The notes beneath the pieces are model-generated. The model made no database searches. It was given only the letters and a program-made list of their open reading frames with translations, and had not been told where the DNA came from. A stretch of DNA of 5,366 nucleotides. Origin: an uncultured Chlorobiaceae bacterium (lineage in GTDB: Bacteria; Bacteroidota; Chlorobiia; Chlorobiales; Chlorobiaceae). Position numbers and translations under genes: made by a program. Location: assembly GCA_903904495.1 (NCBI GenBank), contig CAIVCU010000052.1, positions 1-5,366 of the forward strand. Direction: 5' to 3'. Shown piece by piece: positions 1-5,366 of this stretch (position 1 is the first letter of the stretch; every line of letters starts with the position of its first letter).

Positions 1-114
1 CGATGAAAAGACTCCTGAAAAGCATTGCCAATAAAAAAGACGAGCATGCAGTAATCACTGAAAAGCATAACTATTTGAAATGTTGATCTTTAATAAAACT
101 AAACGATAACAACC
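1..114. other. Left-edge leader upstream of the CsmB-like gene
   Basis: No gene can be firmly supported here. On the plus strand one frame is open from position 3 (ATG) to a TGA at 84-86 and would encode 27 basic residues. It could be the tail of a gene that starts outside the window or chance, because it has no recognisable domain and no visible ribosome binding site. The segment is AT-rich and carries an 11-bp direct repeat (15-25 and 58-68). I see TTGAAA at 75-80 but no matching -10 box at a normal distance, so I do not call a promoter for the gene at 115. Confidence 0.4.
15..68. repeat. 11-bp direct repeat CTGAAAAGCAT, two copies
   Basis: CTGAAAAGCAT occurs at 15-25 and again at 58-68. 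The 43-base offset is close to four DNA helical turns, so both copies would lie on the same face of the helix. The offset is not a multiple of three, so the repeat is not a repeated peptide. A 9-base partial copy (TGAAAAGCA) recurs at 357-365 at the start of the terminator. The sites could bind a regulator of the CsmB-like gene, but chance in AT-rich DNA is also possible. Confidence 0.4.
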
Positions 115-342
115 ATGTCAAACGTATCAATTAATGAGTATCAAGGCGACCTCAACACTCTGCCGGAAACCCTTGGCAAACTGGTCCACTATCAAGTTGA
201 ACTGGTAAAAATTGGGATCATCTCGTCAACAAACTTTATTGTTTTTGTTGGCACAACTTCGATAAATCTTGCGGGTAATGTGTTATCGACAGTTAGCCAG
301 GTGTTGCAAGGTGTATTATCAGTGTTTAGTTCTAAAAAGTAA
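115..342 (+). CDS. CsmB-like chlorosome envelope protein (75 aa)
   Basis: This small protein resembles the CsmB/CsmF group of chlorosome envelope proteins. Those proteins sit in the lipid monolayer around the bacteriochlorophyll-filled light-harvesting organelle of green sulfur bacteria. What I see: about 75 residues, the usual family size; an MSN start; a polar N-terminal third containing LxETLGKLVxxQ-like spacing; a hydrophobic amphipathic centre; and a C-terminal stretch LAGNVLSTVSQVLQ followed by a Lys-Lys end. This order matches my recollection of CsmB. The middle (FIVFVGTTSIN, around residues 41-51) is more hydrophobic than I expect, so this may be a divergent paralogue. No strong Shine-Dalgarno precedes ATG 115. 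The gene is followed by its own terminator and is probably monocistronic. A generic small amphipathic membrane-associated protein is the alternative. Confidence 0.62.
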   Translation: MSNVSINEYQGDLNTLPETLGKLVHYQVELVKIGIISSTNFIVFVGTTSINLAGNVLSTVSQVLQGVLSVFSSKK

Positions 343-355
343 GCTGTTGATTTTT

Positions 356-385
356 TTGAAAAGCACTTTATACGTCTGGTATAAG
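356..385 (+). promoter_or_regulatory. Candidate sigma-70 promoter for xfp inside the terminator hairpin
   Basis: A -35-like TTGAAA (356-361) and a -10-like TATAAG (380-385) are separated by 18 bases, each matching five of six consensus positions. Transcription would begin near 391-393, giving a leader of about 24 bases before the phosphoketolase ATG at 416. The two boxes lie on opposite arms of the terminator hairpin. Only 19 bases separate the end of the T-run from the ATG, too few for a separate downstream promoter. So xfp must use this promoter, one farther upstream, or read-through. Sequence match only. Confidence 0.45.
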
Positions 386-396
386 GTGCTTTTTTT
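359..396 (+). terminator. Rho-independent terminator after the CsmB-like gene
   Basis: A 15-bp stem pairs 359-373 with 379-393. It includes one G·U pair (T367 with G385), encloses a 5-base loop (GTCTG), and ends in a run of seven T (390-396). It begins 16 bases after the stop of the CsmB-like gene. The left arm starts with four A and is preceded by a T-run, so the element may also work weakly on the other strand. It would insulate the chlorosome gene from xfp. Confidence 0.85.
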
Positions 397-415
397 ACTG
401 CCTTAATCGGGAATA

Positions 416-2785
416 ATGGCAACAAGCACAAAAACACTCACGCAGGATCAGCTTTATAAAATTAATGCCTACTGGCGTGCGGCGAACTACCTTTCGGTAG
501 GGCAAATTTATCTTTACGACAATCCTTTGCTAAGGCGTCCTTTGAGATTGTCGGATGTGAAACCCTTCGTGATCGGACATTGGGGCACGACGCCTGGCCA
601 GAACTTCATTTATGTACATCTGAATCGGGTCATAAAAAAATATGACCTGGATATGTTCTACATTGCCGGGCCCGGTCACGGTGGCCCTGCGGTTGTAGGG
701 AATGTATACCTTGAAGGCACTTGGACTGAAATTTATCCCGATGTGACCAGGGATGAAGCCGGGTTGAAAAAGCTTTTCAAACAATTCTCGTTTCCAGGCG
801 GAATTTCTAGTCATGTAGCTCCGAGCACGCCTGGCTCTATTCACGAAGGTGGTGAGCTTGGCTATTCGCTCAGTCATGCCATCGGAGCGGCTTTTGATAA
901 TCCCGATCTGATTGTCGCCTGTGTCATTGGCGACGGCGAAGCGGAAACCGGTCCACTTGCTACATCTTGGCAGTCCAACAAATTTCTCGATCCGATTACC
1001 GACGGAGCAGTGCTGCCAATTTTACATCTCAATGGCTACAAAATCAGCAATCCCACCCTCCTTGCCCGCATTGATCCAATTGAATTAGAGCAATTCCTCC
1101 GCGGCTGCGGGTGGATGCCTTATTTTGTTGAAGGAGACGAACCTGATAAGATGCATGAGCTCATGGCTGCTACCATGGAAAAATCCATTGACGAAATCCG
1201 ACAAATTCAAAAAAATGCACGGGACAAAAAGGATACAACGCGTCCATGTTGGCCAATGATCGTTCTCAAGTCGCCCAAAGGCTGGACGGGCCCGAAATTC
1301 GTGGACGGCCTGCCAATTGAGGGCACCTTTCGGGCGCATCAGGTGCCTATCCTGGTCGATCCCGAACATCTCGAGCATCTGCCGCTGCTGGAAAGCTGGA
1401 TGAAAAGTTACAAGCCAGAGGAATTGTTCGATAATAATGGCACACTCCTCGCGGAGTTGGCTGAACTGGCCCCAAAAGGGAACCGGCGGATGGGTGCAAA
1501 TCCTCATGCCAACGGCGGCCTGTTACTCCGCGACCTGCGGATGCCGGACTTCCGCATCCATGCGGTCAAGGTGACATCCCCCGGGGCTGTTAAAGAGCAG
1601 GATACCCAAGTACTTGGCAAGTTTTTGCGCGATGTAGCCATGTTCAATCAAGACCAGCGAAACTTCCGGATTTTCGGTCCCGATGAGATGATTTCGAATG
1701 TGCTCGGAGCAGTTTTTGAAGTCACAAACCGTCAATGGGACGCCGCCACCATCAAGAATGATGAATTTCTGGCGCCCTCAGGACGCGTATTGGACTCCAT
1801 GTTGAGCGAACACCAGTGCGAAGGTTGGCTGGAAGGTTATCTTCTTACCGGCCGGCATGGGCTGTTCCATAGTTATGAGGGTTTTATTCGTATCATAGAC
1901 TCAATGTTCACCCAGCACGCCAAGTGGCTTAAACTTTCGTCGGAACTGCCATGGCGTCGGAAAATCGCATCACTGAACTATCTGCTTACTTCCCACGTCT
2001 GGCAGCAGATCCACAACGGCTTTACCCATCAAGACCCGGGTTTCCTCGATCATGTCATCAACAAAAAGGCTGATATTGTACGCGTCTATTTACCGCCCGA
2101 TGCAAATTGTCTGCTGTCGGTATTTGATCACTGCTTACGCACCAGGCATTACGTCAACGTTGTGTTGGCTGGCAAACATCCCCTTCCGCAATGGCTGACC
2201 ATTGAAGAGGCTGTTGTACATTGCACAGAAGGAATTGGCATCTGGCAATGGGCAAGCAATGACCAGGAAAGCGAGCCTGACGTGGTTATGGCTTGCTGTG
2301 GCGACACCCCGATGCTGGAAATTCTTGCTGCAGTTTCCATTCTGCGTCAGCAGGTGCCCGATCTGAAAATCCGGGTGATCAATGTGGTTGACCTCATGAA
2401 GTTACAGCCAAAAACCGAACATCCGCATGGGCTGAGCGAAACGGATTACGATTCACTCTTTACTAAAAACAAACCCATCATCTTTGGCTTTCATGGATAT
2501 CCCTGGCTAGTTCACAGGCTTACCTACCGCCGTACTAACCGCAACCTGCATGTCCTTGGTTACAAGGAAGAAGGCACCATCACAACAACTTTTGACATGT
2601 GTGTGCTTAATGACTTGGACCGTTTCCATCTTGTACAGGACGTCATAGATCGCGTTCCGGATTTAGGCTCCAAAGGCGACTACTTAAAGCAGCAAATGAA
2701 AACCAAGCTCATTGAGCATAAACATTACATTGGCGAGCATGGGCAGGATGTTCCGGAGATTCAGGATTGGAAATGGAAAAACTGA
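416..2785 (+). CDS. xfp: Xylulose-5-P/fructose-6-P phosphoketolase
   Basis: This thiamine-diphosphate enzyme cleaves xylulose-5-P to acetyl-P plus glyceraldehyde-3-P, and in dual-specific members fructose-6-P to acetyl-P plus erythrose-4-P. At 789 residues it is full length and its family motifs are intact: HWGTTPG with His55, GPGHGGPA with His88, SSHVAP with His133, EGGELGYSLSHA at 144-155, and the ThDP/Mg site GDGEAETG (172-179) through Asn206 of LNGYKISNP. Further on come KSPKGWTGP, FRAHQVP (His308), the SEH segment with the candidate catalytic Glu465, and THQDPG (His538). These appear to match the known active-site His, Gly and Glu residues of bifidobacterial phosphoketolase. The C-terminal domain is complete. 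GGGA (409-412) is only 3 bases from ATG 416, so the ribosome site is weak. First gene of a likely operon. Dual substrate use cannot be told from sequence by eye. Confidence 0.97.
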   Translation: MATSTKTLTQDQLYKINAYWRAANYLSVGQIYLYDNPLLRRPLRLSDVKPFVIGHWGTTPGQNFIYVHLNRVIKKYDLDMFYIAGPGHGGPAVVGNVYLEGTWTEIYPDVTRDEAGLKKLFKQFSFPGGISSHVAPSTPGSIHEGGELGYSLSHAIGAAFDNPDLIVACVIGDGEAETGPLATSWQSNKFLDPITDGAVLPILHLNGYKISNPTLLARIDPIELEQFLRGCGWMPYFVEGDEPDKMHELMAATMEKSIDEIRQIQKNARDKKDTTRPCWPMIVLKSPKGWTGPKFVDGLPIEGTFRAHQVPILVDPEHLEHLPLLESWMKSYKPEELFDNNGTLLAELAELAPKGNRRMGANPHANGGLLLRDLRMPDFRIHAVKVTSPGAVKEQDTQVLGKFLRDVAMFNQDQRNFRIFGPDEMISNVLGAVFEVTNRQWDAATIKNDEFLAPSGRVLDSMLSEHQCEGWLEGYLLTGRHGLFHSYEGFIRIIDSMFTQHAKWLKLSSELPWRRKIASLNYLLTSHVWQQIHNGFTHQDPGFLDHVINKKADIVRVYLPPDANCLLSVFDHCLRTRHYVNVVLAGKHPLPQWLTIEEAVVHCTEGIGIWQWASNDQESEPDVVMACCGDTPMLEILAAVSILRQQVPDLKIRVINVVDLMKLQPKTEHPHGLSETDYDSLFTKNKPIIFGFHGYPWLVHRLTYRRTNRNLHVLGYKEEGTITTTFDMCVLNDLDRFHLVQDVIDRVPDLGSKGDYLKQQMKTKLIEHKHYIGEHGQDVPEIQDWKWKN

Positions 2786-2825
2786 AAGAAAGGTACCTGC
2801 CTCAAGTGTTGAGTTAGTGAAATCT

Positions 2826-2845
2826 TTTAACAACACATTGTTAAA
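2826..2845. repeat. Perfect 8-bp inverted repeat between xfp and the aldolase gene
   Basis: TTTAACAA (2826-2833) and TTGTTAAA (2838-2845) are exact reverse complements around a CACA loop. The element lies in the 85-base gap after xfp and ends 11 bases before the aldolase ribosome binding site. No T-run follows, so it is not an intrinsic terminator. It could be an operator-like site for a dimeric regulator, or an mRNA hairpin that adjusts processing or translation between the two genes. The arms are AT-rich, so an RNA hairpin would be only moderately stable. Confidence 0.5.
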
Positions 2846-2856
2846 TAAGCTTCAAA

Positions 2857-2863
2857 AGAAAGG
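2857..2863 (+). promoter_or_regulatory. Ribosome binding site deciding the aldolase start
   Basis: AGAAAGG sits 7 bases before ATG 2871. The reading frame is open upstream as far as an ATG at 2712 inside xfp, but that region overlaps the phosphoketolase end, has no family similarity, and would add 53 residues. The site and the family length both favour 2871. Confidence 0.75.
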
Positions 2864-2870
2864 TTTTCTC

Positions 2871-3914
2871 ATGCAAAATGATTTTGGCACGAATCTGCAA
2901 AAGCTGATTAATACAGCAAAAACACTGGCCGCTGGCGACAAGGGTCTGCTCGCGTTGGATGAAAGTATTTCAACCTGTAACAAGCGATTTGCAAAATATG
3001 GAATTCCTCAGACCGAGGAATTCCGACGGGCCTGGCGGGAATTAATTGTGACCACCTCCGGTCTCAGTGAGTCCATTAGTGGAGCCATCCTCTTCGACGA
3101 AACAATCCACCAAAAGAAAAAAGATGGAACTCCCTTTATTACAATCATCATTAATTCGGGTATAATTCCTGGAATCAAAGTGGACATCGGCGCAAAGGAG
3201 ATGGCAGGTCATCCTGGAGAAAAAATAACCGAGGGCCTCGACGGCTTGCGCGCCCGTCTGGCTGAATACTCTCAAATGGGTGTCCGTTTCGCAAAATGGC
3301 GCTCAGTGATTGCCATGGGTGATGGTATTCCCAGCTGGGGGTGCATCAATGCCAACGCACACGCACTGGCTCGCTATGCTGCCCTATGTCAGGAAGCGGG
3401 ACTGGTACCCGTCGTTGAGCCCGAAGTACTTATGGGCGGAGTGCATACCATGGAGCAATGCGGTGAAGTAACGGCAAAAGTTCTCCGAACGGTTTTCGAT
3501 CAACTCTACATCCAGCGAGTGATGCTTGAGGGTATGATTCTCAAAACCAATATGGTGCTTCCGGGATTGACCTGTCCAAAACAGGAAACAGTGAATGATG
3601 TGGCAGATGCCACGGTGCAATGCCTCTTGCAAGCAGTTCCTGCAGCCGTCCCCGCAATCACGTTTTTGTCTGGAGGACAATCTGCCTCATTTGCATCCGA
3701 TCGGTTAAATGCCATGAATATAAGATTCAAATCACGAGCGCCATGGGCATTGTCATTTTCATTTGGCCGTGCTATCCAGCAACCGGCATTGGATATCTGG
3801 CAAGGCAGGGAGGCAAACGTATCGGTTGCCCAGCAAGCATTGTATCATCGTGCCAAATGCAACCGTGACGCACGGCGCGGCAAATATGACAGTGAAATAG
3901 AACGGGTATCATGA
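2871..3914 (+). CDS. Class I fructose-bisphosphate aldolase
   Basis: This Schiff-base aldolase interconverts fructose-1,6-bisphosphate with dihydroxyacetone-P and glyceraldehyde-3-P, without a metal. It is 347 residues, the normal length for bacterial class I enzymes. By alignment in memory with muscle aldolase, the active site is present: Asp30 (in LDES), Lys103 (GIKVD), Lys142 (FAKWR), Glu183 and Glu185 (VEPE), the Schiff-base Lys225 (LKTNMV), Ser267 (LSGGQS) and phosphate-binding Arg300 (FSFGRAIQ). The bacterial signatures TCNKRFAKYGIPQTEE and CNRDARRGKY are clear. Two oddities: residue 226 after the catalytic Lys is Thr where the family normally has Pro, and GIPSWGC (153-158) has Trp where I expect Arg. 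There is no C-terminal Tyr tail of the vertebrate kind. Second gene of the likely operon, 85 bases after xfp and overlapping the next gene by 4 bases. Confidence 0.95.
   Translation: MQNDFGTNLQKLINTAKTLAAGDKGLLALDESISTCNKRFAKYGIPQTEEFRRAWRELIVTTSGLSESISGAILFDETIHQKKKDGTPFITIIINSGIIPGIKVDIGAKEMAGHPGEKITEGLDGLRARLAEYSQMGVRFAKWRSVIAMGDGIPSWGCINANAHALARYAALCQEAGLVPVVEPEVLMGGVHTMEQCGEVTAKVLRTVFDQLYIQRVMLEGMILKTNMVLPGLTCPKQETVNDVADATVQCLLQAVPAAVPAITFLSGGQSASFASDRLNAMNIRFKSRAPWALSFSFGRAIQQPALDIWQGREANVSVAQQALYHRAKCNRDARRGKYDSEIERVS
3000..3024. repeat. Perfect 10-bp inverted repeat inside the aldolase gene
   Basis: GGAATTCCTC (3000-3009) and GAGGAATTCC (3015-3024) are exact reverse complements with a 5-base loop (AGACC). 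The pair sits about 130 bases into the aldolase coding region, where it encodes GIPQTEEF. In mRNA it would form a strong hairpin early in the message. Whether it matters or only follows from codon choice in a conserved peptide is unknown. Confidence 0.55.
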
Positions 3915-4585
3915 TCTCTCCTGAACTTCCCTCTGAAATCGCTTTGTTAAAAAAAAGTGAAATGAAGAACATCCCCATTACTGCATTGTTTGTTGATATC
4001 GGAGGTATCCTTCTTACCAACGGATGGGATCGTTATTCCCGCAAACAGGCTGCGACAGATTTCAAATTGGATTGGGGCGAAATGGAAAATCGTCATCAGC
4101 TTAACGTTGCCATCTACGAGGAGGGAAAGTTAGCGCTGAAAGAATATCTGAATCGGGTAGTCTTTTATCAAAACCGACCTTTCACTCATGCTGAGTTTCG
4201 TCGGTTCATGTTCTCGCAATCGAAACCTCTTCCCCAAATGATAGAGCTGGTTAAATGTCTCAAGGCTAAATATGGACTGAAGGTGATCGTTGTAAGCAAC
4301 GAAGGTCGTGAACTTAATGTGTATAGGATTCGAAAATTCAAGCTCTATGCATTTGTAGATGCTTTTATCTCTTCCTGTTTTGTCCATATCAGAAAGCCCG
4401 ACGCAGAGATATTTCGGCTTGCGCTGGACATCAGTCAAGCACCAGCACAACAAGTCATTTTCATCGACAATACCCTCATGTTCACCCAAGTTGCTGAAGA
4501 TTTAGGAATCAAAAGCATTCTCCATATGGACTACCAAACTACATATTTGAAACTGGCTTCGTTCGGGTTGCTGAATATCGCATAG
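3911..4585 (+). CDS. HAD-superfamily hydrolase, probable phosphatase
   Basis: This looks like a haloacid dehalogenase-type phosphatase of the YihX-like group. The four HAD motifs are visible: motif I FVDIGGIL with the nucleophile Asp29; motif II VVSN with Ser129; motif III RKPDAEIF with Lys162; motif IV FIDNT with Asp186. The helical stretch between motifs I and II fits a small cap domain. Two sites are unusual: the second motif I acid is Gly (DxG, as in some YihX-type enzymes) and the second motif IV acid is Asn187. The substrate cannot be read from sequence; the neighbours suggest a sugar phosphate. The ATG at 3911 overlaps the aldolase stop (ATGA), which suggests translational coupling. 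An in-frame ATG at 3962 would start 17 residues later and put motif I at the usual place near the N-terminus, so it is a real alternative. Third gene of the operon. Confidence 0.85.
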   Translation: MISPELPSEIALLKKSEMKNIPITALFVDIGGILLTNGWDRYSRKQAATDFKLDWGEMENRHQLNVAIYEEGKLALKEYLNRVVFYQNRPFTHAEFRRFMFSQSKPLPQMIELVKCLKAKYGLKVIVVSNEGRELNVYRIRKFKLYAFVDAFISSCFVHIRKPDAEIFRLALDISQAPAQQVIFIDNTLMFTQVAEDLGIKSILHMDYQTTYLKLASFGLLNIA

Positions 4586-4636
4586 GCAGGCTCAGTGTGA
4601 TAACAGCAAAGAGCATATCAAAGTTGACCGGATTCG
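4586..4636. other. Short gap between convergent genes
   Basis: These 51 bases separate the end of the HAD gene from the end of the minus-strand TPR-like gene. I find no GC-rich hairpin with a T-run on either strand, so the two transcripts may overlap or end by a factor-dependent route. Confidence 0.5.
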
Positions 4637-4891
4637 TTATTCGTTGTATAGATATTTTTTTATGCTCGGTAGATCTGGATTTTCCTGTGCTACGACTTGC
4701 GCATATTTTTTTGCAAGAGAAGGATTACCACTCTCTTCGGCAGCTTTAAAGGCTTCAATCCAGGCATTTATCCGTATAGACGGGTCAATCAAATCAATAT
4801 TCTCCTCAATCAGCTTGATTGCCTCATCAAATTCCTTTTGTCCCCTCAAGGAAGCGCTCTTTTGTATGATCTCTTCGCCTTGCACGTACAT
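4637..4891 (-). CDS. Small TPR-like helical protein (84 aa)
   Basis: Function unknown. The protein is almost entirely alpha-helical and resembles one to two tetratricopeptide-type hairpins: a helix at about 4-16, GQKEFDEAIKLIEEN (17-31), WIEAFKAAEESGN (44-56) and PSLAKKYAQVVAQENPDLPSIKKYL (57-81). Alternating Ala and large hydrophobic residues with NP/DP turns suit a protein-binding scaffold. There is no signal peptide or membrane segment, so it should be cytoplasmic. I place the start at 4891 because GGAG (4898-4901 on the minus strand) lies 6 bases upstream. An in-frame ATG at 4903, giving 88 residues, has no good ribosome site. The opposite strand is also open here but gives a Phe/Ser/Cys-rich sequence with no domain. 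The leader shows alternative hairpins (4918-4982). Confidence 0.78.
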   Translation of the reverse strand: MYVQGEEIIQKSASLRGQKEFDEAIKLIEENIDLIDPSIRINAWIEAFKAAEESGNPSLAKKYAQVVAQENPDLPSIKKYLYNE

Positions 4892-4897
4892 TGGAAT

Positions 4898-4901
4898 CTC
4901 C
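4898..4901 (-). promoter_or_regulatory. Ribosome binding site of the TPR-like gene
   Basis: The minus strand reads ATGGAGATTCCAATG. GGAG is 6 bases before the second ATG (4891-4889), while the first ATG (4903) has nothing similar upstream. This decides the start in favour of 4891. Confidence 0.65.
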
Positions 4902-4917
4902 ATTCTTGGGTAAAATT

Positions 4918-4982
4918 AATCACCCCCGCACCAGAGCTAAGGGGTAAACATTCAAGTTTTGTCATTTATCAAGGAGGTGATT
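4918..4982 (-). promoter_or_regulatory. Structured leader of the TPR-like gene with two exclusive pairings
   Basis: Read as minus-strand RNA, the arm at 4982-4973 (AAUCACCUCC) can pair with the arm at 4927-4918 (GGGGGUGAUU). This makes 10 bp including one U·G, across a 45-base loop. In plus-strand RNA the same position is an A/C mismatch, which favours the minus strand. The second arm can instead pair locally as ACCCC (4945-4941) with GGGGU (4926-4922). Both pairings use the same G-run and cannot form together. The shared arm ends 16 bases before the GGAG of the TPR-like gene, so a switch affecting translation is conceivable. There is no T-run, so it does not look like an attenuator terminator. 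Inference from base pairing only. Confidence 0.35.
4971..4981. other. 11-base perfect Shine-Dalgarno/anti-Shine-Dalgarno sequence without a gene
   Basis: The plus strand reads AAGGAGGTGAT, the exact complement of the conserved 3' tail of 16S rRNA. The minus strand therefore carries ATCACCTCCTT, a copy of the anti-Shine-Dalgarno itself. On the plus strand no plausible gene follows: the nearest ATG at 5009 gives six codons. On the minus strand it lies after the DUF2934-like stop and before the TPR-like gene. Confidence 0.6.
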
Positions 4983-5018
4983 TGGGGCATTCACCGTTGT
5001 CGAAAGAAATGATTGCTT

Positions 5019-5210
5019 TCAGTCGGTAATACCCTCAAAATGGTAATCTTCTGCCTCAAACCAGTCGGCTTTATCTGCCCAGAGATTTCCCTCTTTCGCT
5101 TTCCACTCATAATATGCAGCAAGCCTGTCCTGTTCGTTACGCTGTTCAGGAGTCTGTTCTGATTCCTTGTTTTCACATTTTTTTTCTAAGACTATCAGTG
5201 CGGTTGACAT
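5019..5210 (-). CDS. Small DUF2934-like protein (63 aa)
   Basis: Function unknown. The protein is acidic and very hydrophilic, with no signal peptide or membrane segment. Residues 29-54 (Arg29, Tyr33, Trp36, Gly41, Asp46, Asp49-Trp50, Ala53-Glu54) follow the spacing I associate with DUF2934: a short helix with AY..W, a Gly turn, then DW..AE. This is recollection, not a search. The N-terminal half is rich in Glu, Gln and Lys and is probably disordered. ATG 5210 is preceded on the minus strand by AGAGGA at 5220-5215, a good ribosome binding site. Another minus-strand frame (4991-5176) overlaps it but has no such site. It lies upstream of the TPR-like gene on the same strand with 127 bases between, so they may be cotranscribed. 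Confidence 0.7.
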   Translation of the reverse strand: MSTALIVLEKKCENKESEQTPEQRNEQDRLAAYYEWKAKEGNLWADKADWFEAEDYHFEGITD

Positions 5211-5366
5211 GGCATCCTCTTTTATTGGTTTTCATAGGTAAATCTGATTTATGACACGACAAGACATATGCAACATATATATGTTTTTAAAAATTCCATG
5301 AATAATTGTTTTCTGTCTGGATTGAGAATGAAATCCGAATTATAGCTTTATTTTAAAAATATTTAC
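5211..5366. other. AT-rich region upstream of the DUF2934-like gene
   Basis: No gene is supported on either strand. It should hold the promoter of the minus-strand gene at 5210. A consensus TATAAT lies on the minus strand at 5344-5339 but lacks a recognisable -35 box inside the window. A nearer candidate has TTGCAT at 5273-5268 and CATAAA about 14 bases later, which is too short a spacing. A perfect palindrome sits at 5272-5285. The region may also serve a divergent gene beyond the right edge. Confidence 0.5.
5272..5285. repeat. 14-bp perfect palindrome AACATATATATGTT
   Basis: All seven base pairs are symmetric about the point between 5278 and 5279. It lies 62 bases upstream of the DUF2934-like start codon and directly beside the weak -35 candidate at 5268-5273, a common place for an operator. 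AT-rich palindromes also arise by chance, so the regulatory reading is tentative. Confidence 0.4.

Overview
The window looks like chromosomal DNA from a green sulfur bacterium (Chlorobiota) or a close relative. The main clue is a 75-residue protein at the left end that resembles the chlorosome envelope protein CsmB. This is pattern recognition, not a database match. Nothing marks a phage, plasmid or insertion sequence, and I see no tRNA, rRNA or CRISPR array.

Left part (1-415): a short leader with an 11-bp direct repeat, the CsmB-like gene (115-342), then a strong intrinsic terminator (359-396). The terminator ends only 19 bases before the next start codon. A good sigma-70-like promoter (356-385) lies inside the same hairpin.

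Central part (416-4585): three plus-strand genes that look like one operon. They are a full-length xylulose-5-phosphate/fructose-6-phosphate phosphoketolase (xfp), a class I fructose-bisphosphate aldolase, and a HAD-superfamily phosphatase whose start overlaps the aldolase stop by 4 bases (ATGA). The first two enzymes both work at the fructose-6-P/triose-P junction. Phosphoketolase splits ketose phosphates to acetyl-phosphate plus an aldose phosphate, and aldolase interconverts FBP and triose phosphates. In an autotroph that builds acetyl-CoA by the reverse TCA cycle, the set could route stored sugar to C2 units or rebalance sugar phosphates. That role is inference.

Right part (4637-5366): two small minus-strand genes. 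One encodes an 84-residue TPR-like helical protein, the other a 63-residue DUF2934-like protein. The 127 bases between them hold potential alternative RNA hairpins, one arm of which copies the 16S rRNA anti-Shine-Dalgarno tail. The last 156 bases are AT-rich, contain a perfect 14-bp palindrome, and hold no gene I can support.

I find no clearly new multi-gene system. The most interesting items are the promoter inside a terminator, the structured leader of the TPR-like gene, substitutions beside the aldolase catalytic lysine, and the unusual HAD motifs.
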